Shown: piece after piece, positions 1 to 8,780 of the stretch
Numbering within the stretch: position 1 is the first letter of the stretch
How the letters are laid out: every line of letters starts with the position of its first letter
Assembly (NCBI GenBank): GCA_027346125.1
Contig: DAIEST010000201.1
Coordinates: 1 to 17,687, forward strand
DNA: 17,687 nt
Origin: Leptospirillum sp.
Lineage (GTDB): Bacteria > Nitrospirota > Leptospirillia > Leptospirillales > Leptospirillaceae
Direction of reading: 5' to 3'
Program-made: the position numbers and the translations under genes
Notes under the pieces: model-generated
The model's input: only the letters and a program-made list of their open reading frames with translations
What the model was told of the DNA's origin: nothing
Database searches by the model: none

Positions 1-288
1 GAAGGGGTGGACGGATTTCTGGTGAATCTCGGCGCCTACACCCATACAAGCATCGCGCTGCGCGACGCATTTCTTTCGGCGGCAAGACCTTTTGTCGAAG
101 TCCATATTTCAAACATCTATCGCCGGGAATCATTCCGTCACACAAGCCTTATCAGCGATATCGCCGCTGGCGTGCTCATCGGCTTTGGTCCTTTCGGATA
201 CCAGATGGGGCTCAGAGGGCTCGTACTGAAGATTCGCTCCGCGGGAGATTCCGTCAAAAGAGATTCTCCAGGAGTCGCTGGCCGTTAG
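1..288 (+). CDS. aroQ: 3-dehydroquinate dehydratase type II, C-terminal part
   Basis: This is the 3' part of a type II dehydroquinase, which converts 3-dehydroquinate to 3-dehydroshikimate in the shikimate pathway; the start lies left of the window. The open frame begins at base 1 and gives 95 residues. Visible family signatures are NLGAYTHTS (substrate-binding Asn and the GAYTHTS turn), VEVHISNIYRRE (catalytic His followed by the Asn-Ile that binds the substrate carboxylate) and the C-terminal AGVLIGFGPFGYQMGL segment. About 20 residues follow the conserved core, a slightly longer tail than is usual for this roughly 150-residue family. The stop TAG is 31 bases before efp. A dehydroquinase next to efp-accB-accC is a common bacterial arrangement, which supports the call. 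Confidence 0.93.
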   Translation, partial: EGVDGFLVNLGAYTHTSIALRDAFLSAARPFVEVHISNIYRRESFRHTSLISDIAAGVLIGFGPFGYQMGLRGLVLKIRSAGDSVKRDSPGVAGR

Positions 289-319
289 TTTTCAGTCACC
301 AAACATTGCAGGAGTCAGA

Positions 320-895
320 ATGGGAGTCATTGTCACCAATGAATTTCGGAACGGGTCCCGCCTCGAAGTCGAGGGAGAACCCTATATCATTGTCGAGTTT
401 CAGCACGTCAAACCCGGAAAAGGCGGATCCTTTGTCAGGACCCGTCTCAAAAGCCTTAAAAGCGGAAGCGTGATCGACCGGACATTCCGGTCGGGAGAAA
501 AATTCGACGAACCCGACATTGAAGAGAAAACGATGCAGTTTCTCTACGCCGAGGGCTCCGACTACATTTTCATGGATACCGAGAATTACGAACAGCTTGC
601 CCTTTCAAAACAGGAACTGGGAGACCGTGTCCTCTACCTGAAGGAACAGATGGTCGCCAATATCCTCTACTACCGGGGAAAAGCCATTACGGTGGACCTC
701 CCGCTCTTTGTCGAACTGAAAATCGCCGAAACGGATCCGGCCCGGAAAGGCGATACCGCCTCCGGCGGTTCGAAACCGGCCAAGCTTGAAACCGGAGCGA
801 TCGTCAAGGTTCCCTTTCATCTTCAGGAAGGGGATATCATCAAAGTCGACACACGGACAGGCGATTATATAGAACGCGTAAAGGCCGTCTCATGA
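320..895 (+). CDS. efp: Elongation factor P
   Basis: Elongation factor P binds the ribosome between the P and E sites and relieves stalling at polyproline stretches. The protein has 191 residues, close to the usual 185-190. The N-terminal KOW-like domain carries the loop HVKPGKGGSFVR, whose tip is Lys34, the position that is modified in many bacteria. The OB domains follow, ending with the signature region around GDIIKVDTRTGDYIERV. A short insert (RKGDTASGGSKPAK, about residues 142-155) lengthens the loop before the last OB domain. The ATG is preceded by GCAGGAG six bases upstream. No epmA, epmB or earP gene is visible nearby, so the modification state of Lys34 cannot be judged here. The gene is probably cotranscribed with aroQ and accB. 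Confidence 0.97.
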   Translation: MGVIVTNEFRNGSRLEVEGEPYIIVEFQHVKPGKGGSFVRTRLKSLKSGSVIDRTFRSGEKFDEPDIEEKTMQFLYAEGSDYIFMDTENYEQLALSKQELGDRVLYLKEQMVANILYYRGKAITVDLPLFVELKIAETDPARKGDTASGGSKPAKLETGAIVKVPFHLQEGDIIKVDTRTGDYIERVKAVS

Positions 896-956
896 GAGTC
901 TCCGGTTTCGCCGATTCGGAACTTGAACTCCTTCCCAGAACCGTGAGGTTTTCTTC

Positions 957-1427
957 GTGACCAATTCGGAAATTCAGGAACTTCTGGCCTTGCTTCAGAA
1001 CACCAACGTGACAGTCTTCGAGCTTGAACAGGAAGGTACCCGCATCAAGATCCAGAAGTCTCCGCTCGCCGTTTCAGACGCCTTCCGCATCCTTCCTTCC
1101 CATCAGAACCGGATGGAAGGCGTCAATGTCGGAACACCTTCTGATCGCACGACCGTTTCGGGAAGCCCGAATCCCAGTCACAGAATCATAACCGCACCAA
1201 TCGTCGGCACGTTCTACCGTTCTGCCTCGCCTGAATCAGCTCCTTATGTCGAGATCGGCGCACCCGTCCAAAAAGGACAGATCCTCTGCATTATTGAAGC
1301 AATGAAGCTCATGAACGAGATCGAGTCCGAGTTCGACGGGACCGTTCGGGCCATTTTTCTGGAAAATGGGCAATCGGTGGAGTTCGGGATGCCGTTGATC
1401 GAGATCGAACTCACGGCGGAATCCTAG
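957..1427 (+). CDS. accB: Biotin carboxyl carrier protein of acetyl-CoA carboxylase
   Basis: AccB carries the biotin that shuttles carboxyl groups from biotin carboxylase to carboxyltransferase in acetyl-CoA carboxylase, the first committed step of fatty-acid synthesis. The protein has 156 residues. An N-terminal segment (1-40, EIQELLALLQNTNVTVFELEQ) is typical of AccB. A low-complexity linker (about 45-75) follows, then the biotinyl domain (about 77-154) with the biotinylation motif EAMKLMN, modified Lys117, and the preceding TAPIVGTFYRSASPESAPYVE region. The start is GTG at 957, supported by GTGAGG at 943-948, eight bases upstream. No in-frame ATG would keep the conserved N terminus. The stop TAG overlaps the ribosome site of accC, so the two are translationally linked. 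Confidence 0.96.
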   Translation: MTNSEIQELLALLQNTNVTVFELEQEGTRIKIQKSPLAVSDAFRILPSHQNRMEGVNVGTPSDRTTVSGSPNPSHRIITAPIVGTFYRSASPESAPYVEIGAPVQKGQILCIIEAMKLMNEIESEFDGTVRAIFLENGQSVEFGMPLIEIELTAES

Positions 1428-1435
1428 AGGTCGTG

Positions 1436-2809
1436 ATGAATCCGCCTCCTTTCCGAAAAATCCTCGTTGCAAACAGGGGAGAAATCGCCGTCCGAATCAT
1501 CCGGGCCTGTCGCGAGATGGGAATCCGGACCGTTGCAATCTATTCCACTGCAGACAGAGACGCGCTGCATGTCCGTATGGCCGACGAATCGGTTTGTGTG
1601 GGCCCCCCGGAAACAAACGTCAGCTATAGAAACATACCCAATATCATCAGTGCCGCAGAGATCACCCAGGCTGAAGCCATTCATCCCGGATACGGATTTC
1701 TGTCGGAGAATGCCCACTTCGCAGAGATCTGCCAGTCGGCCGGCGTCATCTTTATCGGTCCCTCTCCCGAAAGCATTACCCTGATGGGCGACAAGGCCAG
1801 GGCCAAATCCCTGATGCGCGAAACAGGCGTACCCGTTGTTCCCGGAAGCGAAGGAGCCATCTCATCCGAAGAAGAGGCGATCGCGCTCTTCCGGGAAGTG
1901 GGACTTCCCCTGATCATCAAGGCTTCCGCAGGTGGAGGGGGGCGGGGAATGCGCATCGTCCACCAGGAAAGCGACTTTGAGAACGCCTTTCAGGCGGCCC
2001 AGACAGAAGCGTACCAGGCATTCGGTTCAAAAGATGTCTATATCGAAAAATATTTTATCAACCCTCGGCATATCGAGATCCAGATTCTGGCTGATGCGCA
2101 AGGGAATGTTCATGCATTCGGAGAACGCGATTGTTCCATCCAGAGACGCCACCAGAAACTGGTCGAGGAGGCTCCATCCCCTTTCCTGACGCCGAAACTC
2201 CGTCAGGAAATGTCGGATGCGGCAATGAAAGCGGCAAAAGCTGCAGGGTATATCAACGCAGGAACGGTCGAGTTCCTGGTGGATGAGCGAAAGAATTTCT
2301 TCTTCATCGAAATGAATACCCGAATCCAGGTAGAACACCCTGTCACAGAAACCATTTTCCAGTACGACCTCGTCAAGGCCCAGATCCGGATCGCGGCAGG
2401 ACTGCCCATCGATCCGCCGGGAAAGTCCTTTGGACACGCCATCGAATGCCGGATCAACGCGGAAGATCCATGGACTTTTGCCCCGTCTCCGGGAACCATT
2501 CAGCAGTTCATGATCCCTGGAGGACCAGGCATTCGCGTGGACACCGCTTTTTTCGGAGGAGCCACTGTCCCCCCCCACTATGACAGCCTGATCGCAAAAC
2601 TGATCGCGACCGGGCGCACAAGAGACGAGGCATTGGATCGAATGTCCCGGGGGCTTTCCGAATTCGTGATCGAAGGAATCAAGACGACGATCCCCTTCCA
2701 TCTGGCTCTCATGGATGACGACGAGTTTCGGAAAGGACAGTATTCAACCGGCTTCGTGGAACCGTTCCTTGTTCGACGTCCCAAAGAAACGGATCCTGCG
2801 GAAGCGTAG
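1436..2809 (+). CDS. accC: Biotin carboxylase subunit of acetyl-CoA carboxylase
   Basis: AccC carboxylates the biotin of AccB using ATP and bicarbonate. The product has 457 residues, the usual AccC length of about 450. The order is a biotin-carboxylase N domain (FRKILVANRGEIAVRIIRA), an ATP-grasp domain with glycine-rich loop IKASAGGGGRGMR (about 161-173), CSIQRRHQKLVEEAP, and the signature FIEMNTRIQVEHPVTE (about 290-305, metal-binding Glu and catalytic Arg), then the C-terminal domain with HAIECRINAEDP. An in-frame GTG at 1433 could add one residue. ATG 1436 is chosen because AGAGG at 1426-1430 sits five bases away, against two for the GTG. That ribosome site overlaps the accB stop. The accA/accD carboxyltransferase genes are not in the window, which is normal for this operon type. 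Confidence 0.97.
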   Translation: MNPPPFRKILVANRGEIAVRIIRACREMGIRTVAIYSTADRDALHVRMADESVCVGPPETNVSYRNIPNIISAAEITQAEAIHPGYGFLSENAHFAEICQSAGVIFIGPSPESITLMGDKARAKSLMRETGVPVVPGSEGAISSEEEAIALFREVGLPLIIKASAGGGGRGMRIVHQESDFENAFQAAQTEAYQAFGSKDVYIEKYFINPRHIEIQILADAQGNVHAFGERDCSIQRRHQKLVEEAPSPFLTPKLRQEMSDAAMKAAKAAGYINAGTVEFLVDERKNFFFIEMNTRIQVEHPVTETIFQYDLVKAQIRIAAGLPIDPPGKSFGHAIECRINAEDPWTFAPSPGTIQQFMIPGGPGIRVDTAFFGGATVPPHYDSLIAKLIATGRTRDEALDRMSRGLSEFVIEGIKTTIPFHLALMDDDEFRKGQYSTGFVEPFLVRRPKETDPAEA

Positions 2810-2880
2810 CAGACCGGATCCGCACCACTTGCAGAAAACAGCCAGACCTTTTAGCGCAAACACACTGGACACCTGAATCC

Positions 2881-3498
2881 ATGACCCTTCCCCGTCTTGT
2901 CTACCTGTCCGGAACACAGGACTTTCCATCGATCGAGGCTTTCTTCCGGCATGTGGAAACACTCTGTCGGGCGGGTCTCCCCTGGTTCCAGTTCCGGGAG
3001 AAATCCCTTCCGGACGAACCGGGACTTGAACTGGCGGATCGTCTCCGGGTATTGACGCGAGAAACCGGCACACTTCTGACAATCAACGACCGGACCGACA
3101 TGGCCCTCCTGTCCGGAGCGGACGGTGTCCATCTCGGACAGGACGACATCCCTTCCGTTCGGACGCTCAGAACGATTTTTCCATCGTCCACCCTTCATCT
3201 GGGGATCTCGACACACAACCTCTACGAAGTTCGGAGAGCGCTCCTGCTCCAACCGGACTATCTGGGAGTCGGCCCGATCTTTTCGACCTCCACCAAGGAC
3301 GTGGGCGTTCCCCCACGAGGGAGCCGGGCATTGACCGAAACCCGAACGGCCACAACGCTTCCCCTCATCGCCATCGGGGGAATCAGGCCGGAACACGCTC
3401 CCGAACTCTTCCGGGCAGGAGCCACCTCACTGGCCGTCTCCAGCATACTGACCCATTCCGACGATCCGGCCGCCCTGTTGCGGGCATTCCTCTTCTGA
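2881..3498 (+). CDS. thiE: Thiamine phosphate synthase
   Basis: ThiE joins the pyrimidine diphosphate and thiazole phosphate moieties to give thiamine monophosphate. The product is a 205-residue TIM-barrel protein. Family motifs are FQFREKSL (about 37-43), TINDRTDMALLSGADGVHLGQDD (about 67-89, split here across the diphosphate/Mg-binding loop), GISTHN, LGVGPIFSTSTK (about 128-139) and LIAIGGI (about 162-168). The HLGQDD form argues for ThiE over the TenI branch, though the two are close. The gene lies 71 bases after accC on the same strand. No strong ribosome site is seen before the ATG and no TPP riboswitch is recognisable. The stop is seven bases from the stop of the convergent EAL-domain gene. 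Confidence 0.9.
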   Translation: MTLPRLVYLSGTQDFPSIEAFFRHVETLCRAGLPWFQFREKSLPDEPGLELADRLRVLTRETGTLLTINDRTDMALLSGADGVHLGQDDIPSVRTLRTIFPSSTLHLGISTHNLYEVRRALLLQPDYLGVGPIFSTSTKDVGVPPRGSRALTETRTATTLPLIAIGGIRPEHAPELFRAGATSLAVSSILTHSDDPAALLRAFLF

Positions 3499-3505
3499 CA
3501 CCTTT

Positions 3506-6130
3506 TTACAGGAACGACGTTCCGGGAATCAGGAATCGCTCAATCTCATCGGAAGGCAGCGGTCGACTGACCAGAAACCCCTGAACGGCATCGCAACCGA
3601 GCCCCCGCAGAAGACCGAGCTGTTCATTCGTCTCCACTCCTTCCGCAACAACACTCAAGTTAAGGGAATGGGCCAGTGAAATGATGGCAGAAACAATGGA
3701 GAGGCTGTCCCGGCTTTCTCCCATGTTGACAATGAAAGACTGGTCGATCTTCAGCTCATTGACCGGAAGCTTGGCAATATAGTTCAGAGAGGAATACCCT
3801 GTCCCGAAATCGTCGATGGAAATCGATAGCCCCTTCTTTCTCAACTCCTGGAGTTTTGGGGTCGTTCCCGGAATATTTTCCATGATCAGACTTTCCGTGA
3901 TCTCAAATTCGAGCAGAGAGCGCATGGGATCGGAACCTTTCAGGGATTTTTCCACCGTTTCGACAAAATCCTTCTGACGAAGCTGAATCGCCGACACATT
4001 GACCGCAACCCTCGGAACGGCAAGTCCGCTTTCAGACCATCGAACCCCGTCTGAAACGGCCTGATCGATGACCCATCGCCCTACGTCAAGAATCAGTCCC
4101 GTCTCTTCAAGGATCGGAATGAACTGGGCAGGAGGCACCAGACCGGTATCCGGATCCTGCCATCGAATCAATGCTTCCAGACCGCTCAGCTCTCCCCGTT
4201 TCAGGCCGATCTTGGGCTGATAATGCAGAACGAACTCCCGGTTCTTGATTGCCCGGTGGAGTTTTGTTTCGAGCTTGAGTTTCTCGGCAACCCGGGCATT
4301 CATCTCCTGGGTATAAAACAGGATAGAATCCCCGACGCCCTGTGCCTTCAGGAGTGCCGTTCCCGCGTGTTTCATCAGCGTATCCGCATCCCGGCCATCG
4401 CCCGGAAAAAGGGCGACCCCCACCCGTACCAGAATCCTGATCTCCTGATCCGAGATCAGGAACGGGTCTTCCAGCAGGTTGAACAATCGATCCTCCAGGA
4501 AGTGAACCACTTCCGCCTCGGATTCGATACCGTTCAGAATCATGGCAAAACAGTCGTCCTTGACGTGAGCGACGCTGCTTGGCGTTTCGGCGATGCCGGT
4601 CAACCGGGATGAAAATTCCTTCAGCAGAAGGTCTCCGGTTCTTCGGCCCATCGTATCGGTGAGCGCCTGAAACCGTTCCAGCGCAATAACCAGAACCGCC
4701 ATGTTCTGCCTGGATTCTTTTGAAGCTTCAACAAATTGATTGAGACGATCGAGAAACAGCATCCGATTGGGAAGACCTGTCAGAACATCGAAATAGGCAA
4801 GATAGTTCAGCCGTTCTTCCTTTTCCATCGCCTCAAGCGCAAAAGACAGGTCATCCGACAGTTCGGTCAGCAACTTGACCTCCGAAGCGTTGAAGGCACC
4901 CGCCTCCTCCGAATGGAAGACCAGAACCCCCGTCTCTCCATCACGAACCCGGATTGGGAAAAAAGCCATGGAACGGGATCCCTGCTCAAGGAGAGATTCC
5001 CTGATCGGCCAGTCGAACTCTTTTTCGATATCGTTCACGATGACGACCTGGCGCTCGCGAGAACTCCTGCAGACCGTTGCCCGATCCTCTGCCAGGCGAT
5101 GAAAGATCGGGTCGGGCTGGGGCGCTTCTTTCCGGAGGGTCTTCCAGCTTGCCGGAATATTTTTTCCGGAAACCGGATCGGCCATGGCAATCCATGCCGA
5201 CGGGAACCCGCCATGTTCGACTGCGATCCGGCAGGCTTCCTGAAACAGTTCCTCCCTGTCCCGGATCCGTACGATCGCCGAGTTGATCCCGCTCAATACC
5301 TCATGGATCCGGTTCAGGCGAGCGATCCGAAGTTCCTGCTCCCGCCGATCGGTGATATCCACTGATACCCCCGCGACCATTTCGACGGCGTCTTCCTTCC
5401 CCAGAATCGGGAACTTGGTCGCAAGCCAATAGCGTGTCTGGCCATTTAACCTTGTCACCTCGACCACCTGGAGGGACTTTCCTGTCGACAGAACCTGCTG
5501 ATCATTTTTCTTGAGAGCGGAAGCGATATCGGACGGCCAGACATCCTGGATCTTCCGTCCAATGACGTCGTTCAATCCGTGCCTGAAGGATTCCAGCCAG
5601 TAGGAATTTACATAGAGGTAGGTCCCGTCGAGATCCTTGATATAGGAGACCCCGGGGAGGTGTCTCATGAAGAGAGAAAATCGCTCTTCGCTCATTCGGA
5701 GGGCTTCTTCCGCCATCCGGAGAGCGATTTTCTCTTCCGTGTCCTTGATCGCCCGGATAACCGCCTGGGGAAGACGGTCCGGACGGTTCTTGAGAATATA
5801 GTCAGTGGCCCCCATCTTCAGGGACTCGATGGCGCGTTCCTCTCCGATCGTTCCGGAAACAAAAATGAAGGGGGTGTCGGGAGCGATCTCCCGTGCGATG
5901 GAAAGGGCAATCAATCCATTGAATCCCGACGGAAACGAATAATCGGACAAAATGATGTCGGGACGGAACTCTGTCAGCGTCTTTTTGAACAATTCCCGAT
6001 CGGACACGACCCGGCTTTCGAAAAGAATCCCGGCACGGGCCAACTCCCGGAGTTCCAGTTCCGCATCGGTCGGAACATCCTCAAGAAGCAGGATCTTCAG
6101 ACTTCTCCCTGAAACGACTTCATCGATCAT
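3506..6130 (-). CDS. Response regulator REC-PAS-GAF-GGDEF(degenerate)-EAL, probable c-di-GMP phosphodiesterase
   Basis: This 874-residue multidomain signalling protein has, in order, a REC domain (about 11-130, acidic pair E17/D18, phospho-acceptor D63 in LSDYSFPSG, Lys114), a PAS domain (about 150-262), a GAF-like domain (about 285-435), a GGDEF domain (about 443-605) and an EAL domain (about 625-870). The GGDEF signature is replaced by KDDCF at 524-528, and the usual Asp-rich DLDRFK strand reads IALERFQ, so cyclase activity is unlikely. The EAL domain keeps E652-A-L, N711, the EITES motif, DDFGTGYSS with D773/D774, LKID, and AEGVE, so it should hydrolyse c-di-GMP. The start ATG has AGGAG eight bases upstream (plus-strand 6139-6143). 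It is the last gene of a minus-strand operon with the response regulator and kinase, and is presumably phosphorylated by that kinase. Confidence 0.93.
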   Translation of the reverse strand: MIDEVVSGRSLKILLLEDVPTDAELELRELARAGILFESRVVSDRELFKKTLTEFRPDIILSDYSFPSGFNGLIALSIAREIAPDTPFIFVSGTIGEERAIESLKMGATDYILKNRPDRLPQAVIRAIKDTEEKIALRMAEEALRMSEERFSLFMRHLPGVSYIKDLDGTYLYVNSYWLESFRHGLNDVIGRKIQDVWPSDIASALKKNDQQVLSTGKSLQVVEVTRLNGQTRYWLATKFPILGKEDAVEMVAGVSVDITDRREQELRIARLNRIHEVLSGINSAIVRIRDREELFQEACRIAVEHGGFPSAWIAMADPVSGKNIPASWKTLRKEAPQPDPIFHRLAEDRATVCRSSRERQVVIVNDIEKEFDWPIRESLLEQGSRSMAFFPIRVRDGETGVLVFHSEEAGAFNASEVKLLTELSDDLSFALEAMEKEERLNYLAYFDVLTGLPNRMLFLDRLNQFVEASKESRQNMAVLVIALERFQALTDTMGRRTGDLLLKEFSSRLTGIAETPSSVAHVKDDCFAMILNGIESEAEVVHFLEDRLFNLLEDPFLISDQEIRILVRVGVALFPGDGRDADTLMKHAGTALLKAQGVGDSILFYTQEMNARVAEKLKLETKLHRAIKNREFVLHYQPKIGLKRGELSGLEALIRWQDPDTGLVPPAQFIPILEETGLILDVGRWVIDQAVSDGVRWSESGLAVPRVAVNVSAIQLRQKDFVETVEKSLKGSDPMRSLLEFEITESLIMENIPGTTPKLQELRKKGLSISIDDFGTGYSSLNYIAKLPVNELKIDQSFIVNMGESRDSLSIVSAIISLAHSLNLSVVAEGVETNEQLGLLRGLGCDAVQGFLVSRPLPSDEIERFLIPGTSFL

Positions 6131-6235
6131 CTCTTCTGCTCCTCATCATTTAATGAGATCACAGGAGGCATGAAACAGCTCTTCTCCCCCCCCTATCCCG
6201 CCAAATCGCTCCTCCCACACTCTACAGGGCCGCGG

Positions 6236-6685
6236 TCAGACTTCCGGCAACCGGTTCGTCAGCATCCAGTAAAACCCCACATCCGATACCGTTTCGACAA
6301 ACCTCTCGAACTCCACCGGCTTGACGATATAACTGTTGACTCCAAGCCGGTACGACTCCACCAGATCTCTCTCCTCGTGCGAGGACGTCAGCATCACGAC
6401 CGGAATCGTCCGGGTTCGCTCATCGGCCTTCAGCTCCCGCAACACTTCAATCCCGTCGATCTTGGGAAGCTTCAGGTCGAGAAGAATCAGTTTGGGAGGA
6501 TTCAGGAAGGATCTCCCGACATACTGTTCCTGGCAAAACATGAAATCGAGAGCTTCCCGTCCGTTCTTGACCCACCATACGTTGTTCACAAAGTTATGAC
6601 TCTTCAACGCCCGGAGCGTGAGTTCCGCATCCGCGGCGTTGTCTTCCACCAACAGGATTTCGATCTGCTCGTATCCACCCGTCAT
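6236..6685 (-). CDS. Single-domain response regulator, Rcp1-like
   Basis: This 149-residue stand-alone receiver protein receives a phosphoryl group from a histidine kinase and has no attached output domain. It carries the acidic pair E14/D15 (LLVEDNAADAELT), phospho-acceptor D70 in ILLDLKLPKIDG, T100 in VVMLTSS and K122 in YIVKPVEF. The NAADAELT and LPKIDGIEVL patterns are typical of the Rcp1 group that partners phytochrome-like kinases. The ATG has GGAGG nine bases upstream (plus-strand 6696-6700). It lies 51 bases after the kinase gene and 105 bases before the EAL-domain gene, all on the minus strand. The EAL protein has its own receiver domain, so this protein may act as a competing phosphate sink or as a phosphotransfer intermediate. 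Confidence 0.93.
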   Translation of the reverse strand: MTGGYEQIEILLVEDNAADAELTLRALKSHNFVNNVWWVKNGREALDFMFCQEQYVGRSFLNPPKLILLDLKLPKIDGIEVLRELKADERTRTIPVVMLTSSHEERDLVESYRLGVNSYIVKPVEFERFVETVSDVGFYWMLTNRLPEV

Positions 6686-6736
6686 CGTCGACTGCCTCCA
6701 GAATGATTCATGCCACTTCCATCGCGCAGGATCGCG

Positions 6737-8518
6737 CTAGGAAGACTCCACCCGGGAAGGCTCTGCGGGACGGAGCGGAAGGGAAAAGAAAAAAGTCGCA
6801 CCCTTGCCCTCCTCTCCCTCGGCCCAGACCCTCCCGCCATGACGGGACACAACACGCTGAACGATCGCAAGGCCGACTCCGGTCCCCGGAAACTCGTCCG
6901 TCGAATGAAGCCTCTGAAAAACACCGAACAGTTTTCCGTAGTACTGCATGTCAAACCCTACCCCATTGTCCCGAACCGAGTAAATGACCTCATCCTCCCC
7001 AAGAATTCCTTCCACTTTCACCGATGGCTCCTCCTTCTTGCTGCTGAATTTCACCGCATTCGACAAAAGATTGACCCAGACCTGGTAAAGGAGAGCCCTG
7101 TCTCCCCAAGACGCTGGAAGCGGACCGAAAGAAATCGGAAGCATACCCGGATCTTTGGAAAGGACTTCCTGGCAGACTTCCCGTACCAGAGACTCCATGT
7201 CTACAGGCTGCCCTTCCAGACGTTTTCGGCCAAGCCGTGAAAAGGCCAGCAAATCATCGATGAGATTCCCCATTTTTCGGCTGTTGTCCCGAATGACCCC
7301 CAGAAGTCTGATGCCTTCCCGGTCCAGGATCTTGCCGTAATCCTCCAGAAGGATGCGAGAGAACCCGTCGACTGCCCGGAGCGGAGAGCGGAGATCGTGA
7401 GACACCGAGTAGCTGAAGCCTTCGAGTTCCTTGTTGGTGGATTCCAATTGGGCCGCCTTCAGCTCCAGCTCATGATTGAGTCCCATGATCTGTTCCTGTG
7501 ACTGCTTTCTCTCTGTGTCGTCAAAGAGCACCGAGCGGCTCATCAGAAAGCCCCCCGAGTGATCCCTTATTGCCGTGGCGCTCAGCGATACGGGCAGAAC
7601 AGACTGATCTTTCCTGACCATCTCAAGCTCGATGTCCGTGAGAAATCCGGACTCTTTCAGGACAGGAAAACAAAGCATGTAGCGATTTCGGGACTCGGTC
7701 GTCATCATGTCGAAAATATATTTTTTCCCTTCGACTTCTTCCCTGGAATATCCGAACCAGTTCAGTTCCGTATTGTTGATCCGGACAATCAGTCCATCCG
7801 CATTGACGGAATGATACCCGCAGGGGGCATTGTCGTAGAGGTCTTCCAGCTCGACCGAATATTTCCGGATCTTTTCTTCGGCCTCAAGCCTGCGGGTCAA
7901 CTCTCCGATCAGAAACAGGAGCGAAGCCCCGATCATGGCAAAGCTCAACAGGCTTCCCCCAACAATGGCAAACAGGGCGGTCTGTTTTCTGTCCTGGACC
8001 TCCCTGGCTCTCCGGGACAGGAGCTGCTTCTCGCTTGTCTTCATCGCAGCCATGATCTGCCGGATCCGATCCATGTCTGCCTTCCCGTAATCCATCAGCA
8101 AATGGGCTCTTTGCGAATCGAGGGGAACAGAGTGCTGACGCATGAAAATACCGGCGCTCAGGAACGAAAGCCTGTGACGGATCGTGGCATTCAGGGCAGA
8201 AACCCGCGCCACCTCCTGAGGATTGTCTGAAACCAGCGCTGAAAGAAGGTTCAACTGATGCCCCACATCGATGATGGCATTCTGGTAAGGCATCAGGTAG
8301 GCCGGCGAATCCATGATCAGGAAGCCTCTTTCTCCCGTCTCCGCATCCTGAAGGTCGGAGAGGAGGAGATCGATGGCCATGATCACCTTGTATGTGTGAT
8401 CGACCCGACTTGACCGTTCGGCGAACAGATCGATGCTCCGATATGAAAAGACGGCGATCCCGGCCATGATGAGAAGAGCCAGAACGATTCCCCATCCGGC
8501 AATCCGGCCCGACTTCAA
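6737..8518 (-). CDS. Membrane sensor histidine kinase, CHASE3-PAS-HisKA-HATPase
   Basis: This 593-residue membrane kinase probably starts the phosphorelay of the operon. Two transmembrane helices (about 8-26 and 180-205) bracket a CHASE3-type extracytoplasmic domain with its typical DAETGERGFLI motif (58-68). A PAS domain (about 222-335) follows, then HisKA with FSYSVSHDLRSPL (phospho-acceptor H374), and HATPase_c with the N box NLLSNAVKFS, RDNGVGFD and GTGVGLAIV. The FSYSVSHDLRSPLR form is that of the phytochrome-type kinase group, though no GAF/PHY photosensory domain is present. The start is TTG at 8518, supported by AAGAGG six to seven bases upstream. An in-frame TGA lies directly before it, so no longer form is possible. 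The ligand is unknown. Confidence 0.94.
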   Translation of the reverse strand: MKSGRIAGWGIVLALLIMAGIAVFSYRSIDLFAERSSRVDHTYKVIMAIDLLLSDLQDAETGERGFLIMDSPAYLMPYQNAIIDVGHQLNLLSALVSDNPQEVARVSALNATIRHRLSFLSAGIFMRQHSVPLDSQRAHLLMDYGKADMDRIRQIMAAMKTSEKQLLSRRAREVQDRKQTALFAIVGGSLLSFAMIGASLLFLIGELTRRLEAEEKIRKYSVELEDLYDNAPCGYHSVNADGLIVRINNTELNWFGYSREEVEGKKYIFDMMTTESRNRYMLCFPVLKESGFLTDIELEMVRKDQSVLPVSLSATAIRDHSGGFLMSRSVLFDDTERKQSQEQIMGLNHELELKAAQLESTNKELEGFSYSVSHDLRSPLRAVDGFSRILLEDYGKILDREGIRLLGVIRDNSRKMGNLIDDLLAFSRLGRKRLEGQPVDMESLVREVCQEVLSKDPGMLPISFGPLPASWGDRALLYQVWVNLLSNAVKFSSKKEEPSVKVEGILGEDEVIYSVRDNGVGFDMQYYGKLFGVFQRLHSTDEFPGTGVGLAIVQRVVSRHGGRVWAEGEEGKGATFFFSLPLRPAEPSRVESS

Positions 8519-8747
8519 TCAGCCCTCTTGGGTGCCTGAAACAATGCGCGAACCTTCAGCGTCCCGAATGGCGGAATCACTCTTCCGGACAAAAAGGGGG
8601 AAAAGGCGATGGAAAACGAGAGCTGGGGAAGAAATGAACATCCGATCGAAAGACAATCCGGCAGACCGAAGCCATCAGAAAGGACCTTCATCGAACATCC
8701 TCCGATCGTGAAAAAACCACTTTCCCCGGAGAAACCAATCCCGGGTA

Positions 8748-8765
8748 CTGCACACCTTTGTGCAG
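8748..8765. repeat. Perfect 7-bp hairpin with CCTT loop upstream of the kinase gene
   Basis: CTGCACA, loop CCTT, then TGTGCAG. No T-run follows on either strand, so it is not a typical terminator. It lies about 230 bases upstream of the kinase start and about 40 bases upstream of a plus-strand TATAAT box, so it could be an operator or an RNA hairpin. Confidence 0.5.
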
Positions 8766-8780
8766 GAACGGAAATGACGC

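Noticed and set aside
2027..2701. Minus-strand open frame (224 codons) opposite accC
   Set aside because: Shadow of accC, whose ATP-grasp motifs are complete.
3499..3523. Intrinsic terminator between the convergent thiE and EAL-domain genes
   Set aside because: GGAACGACGTTCC at 3511-3523 is a palindrome, but its loop is too small and no T-run follows on either strand; it lies inside coding sequence.
7559..8230. Plus-strand open frame (223 codons) opposite the histidine kinase
   Set aside because: The kinase is fully supported by CHASE3, PAS, HisKA and HATPase motifs; the antisense frame shows no family features.
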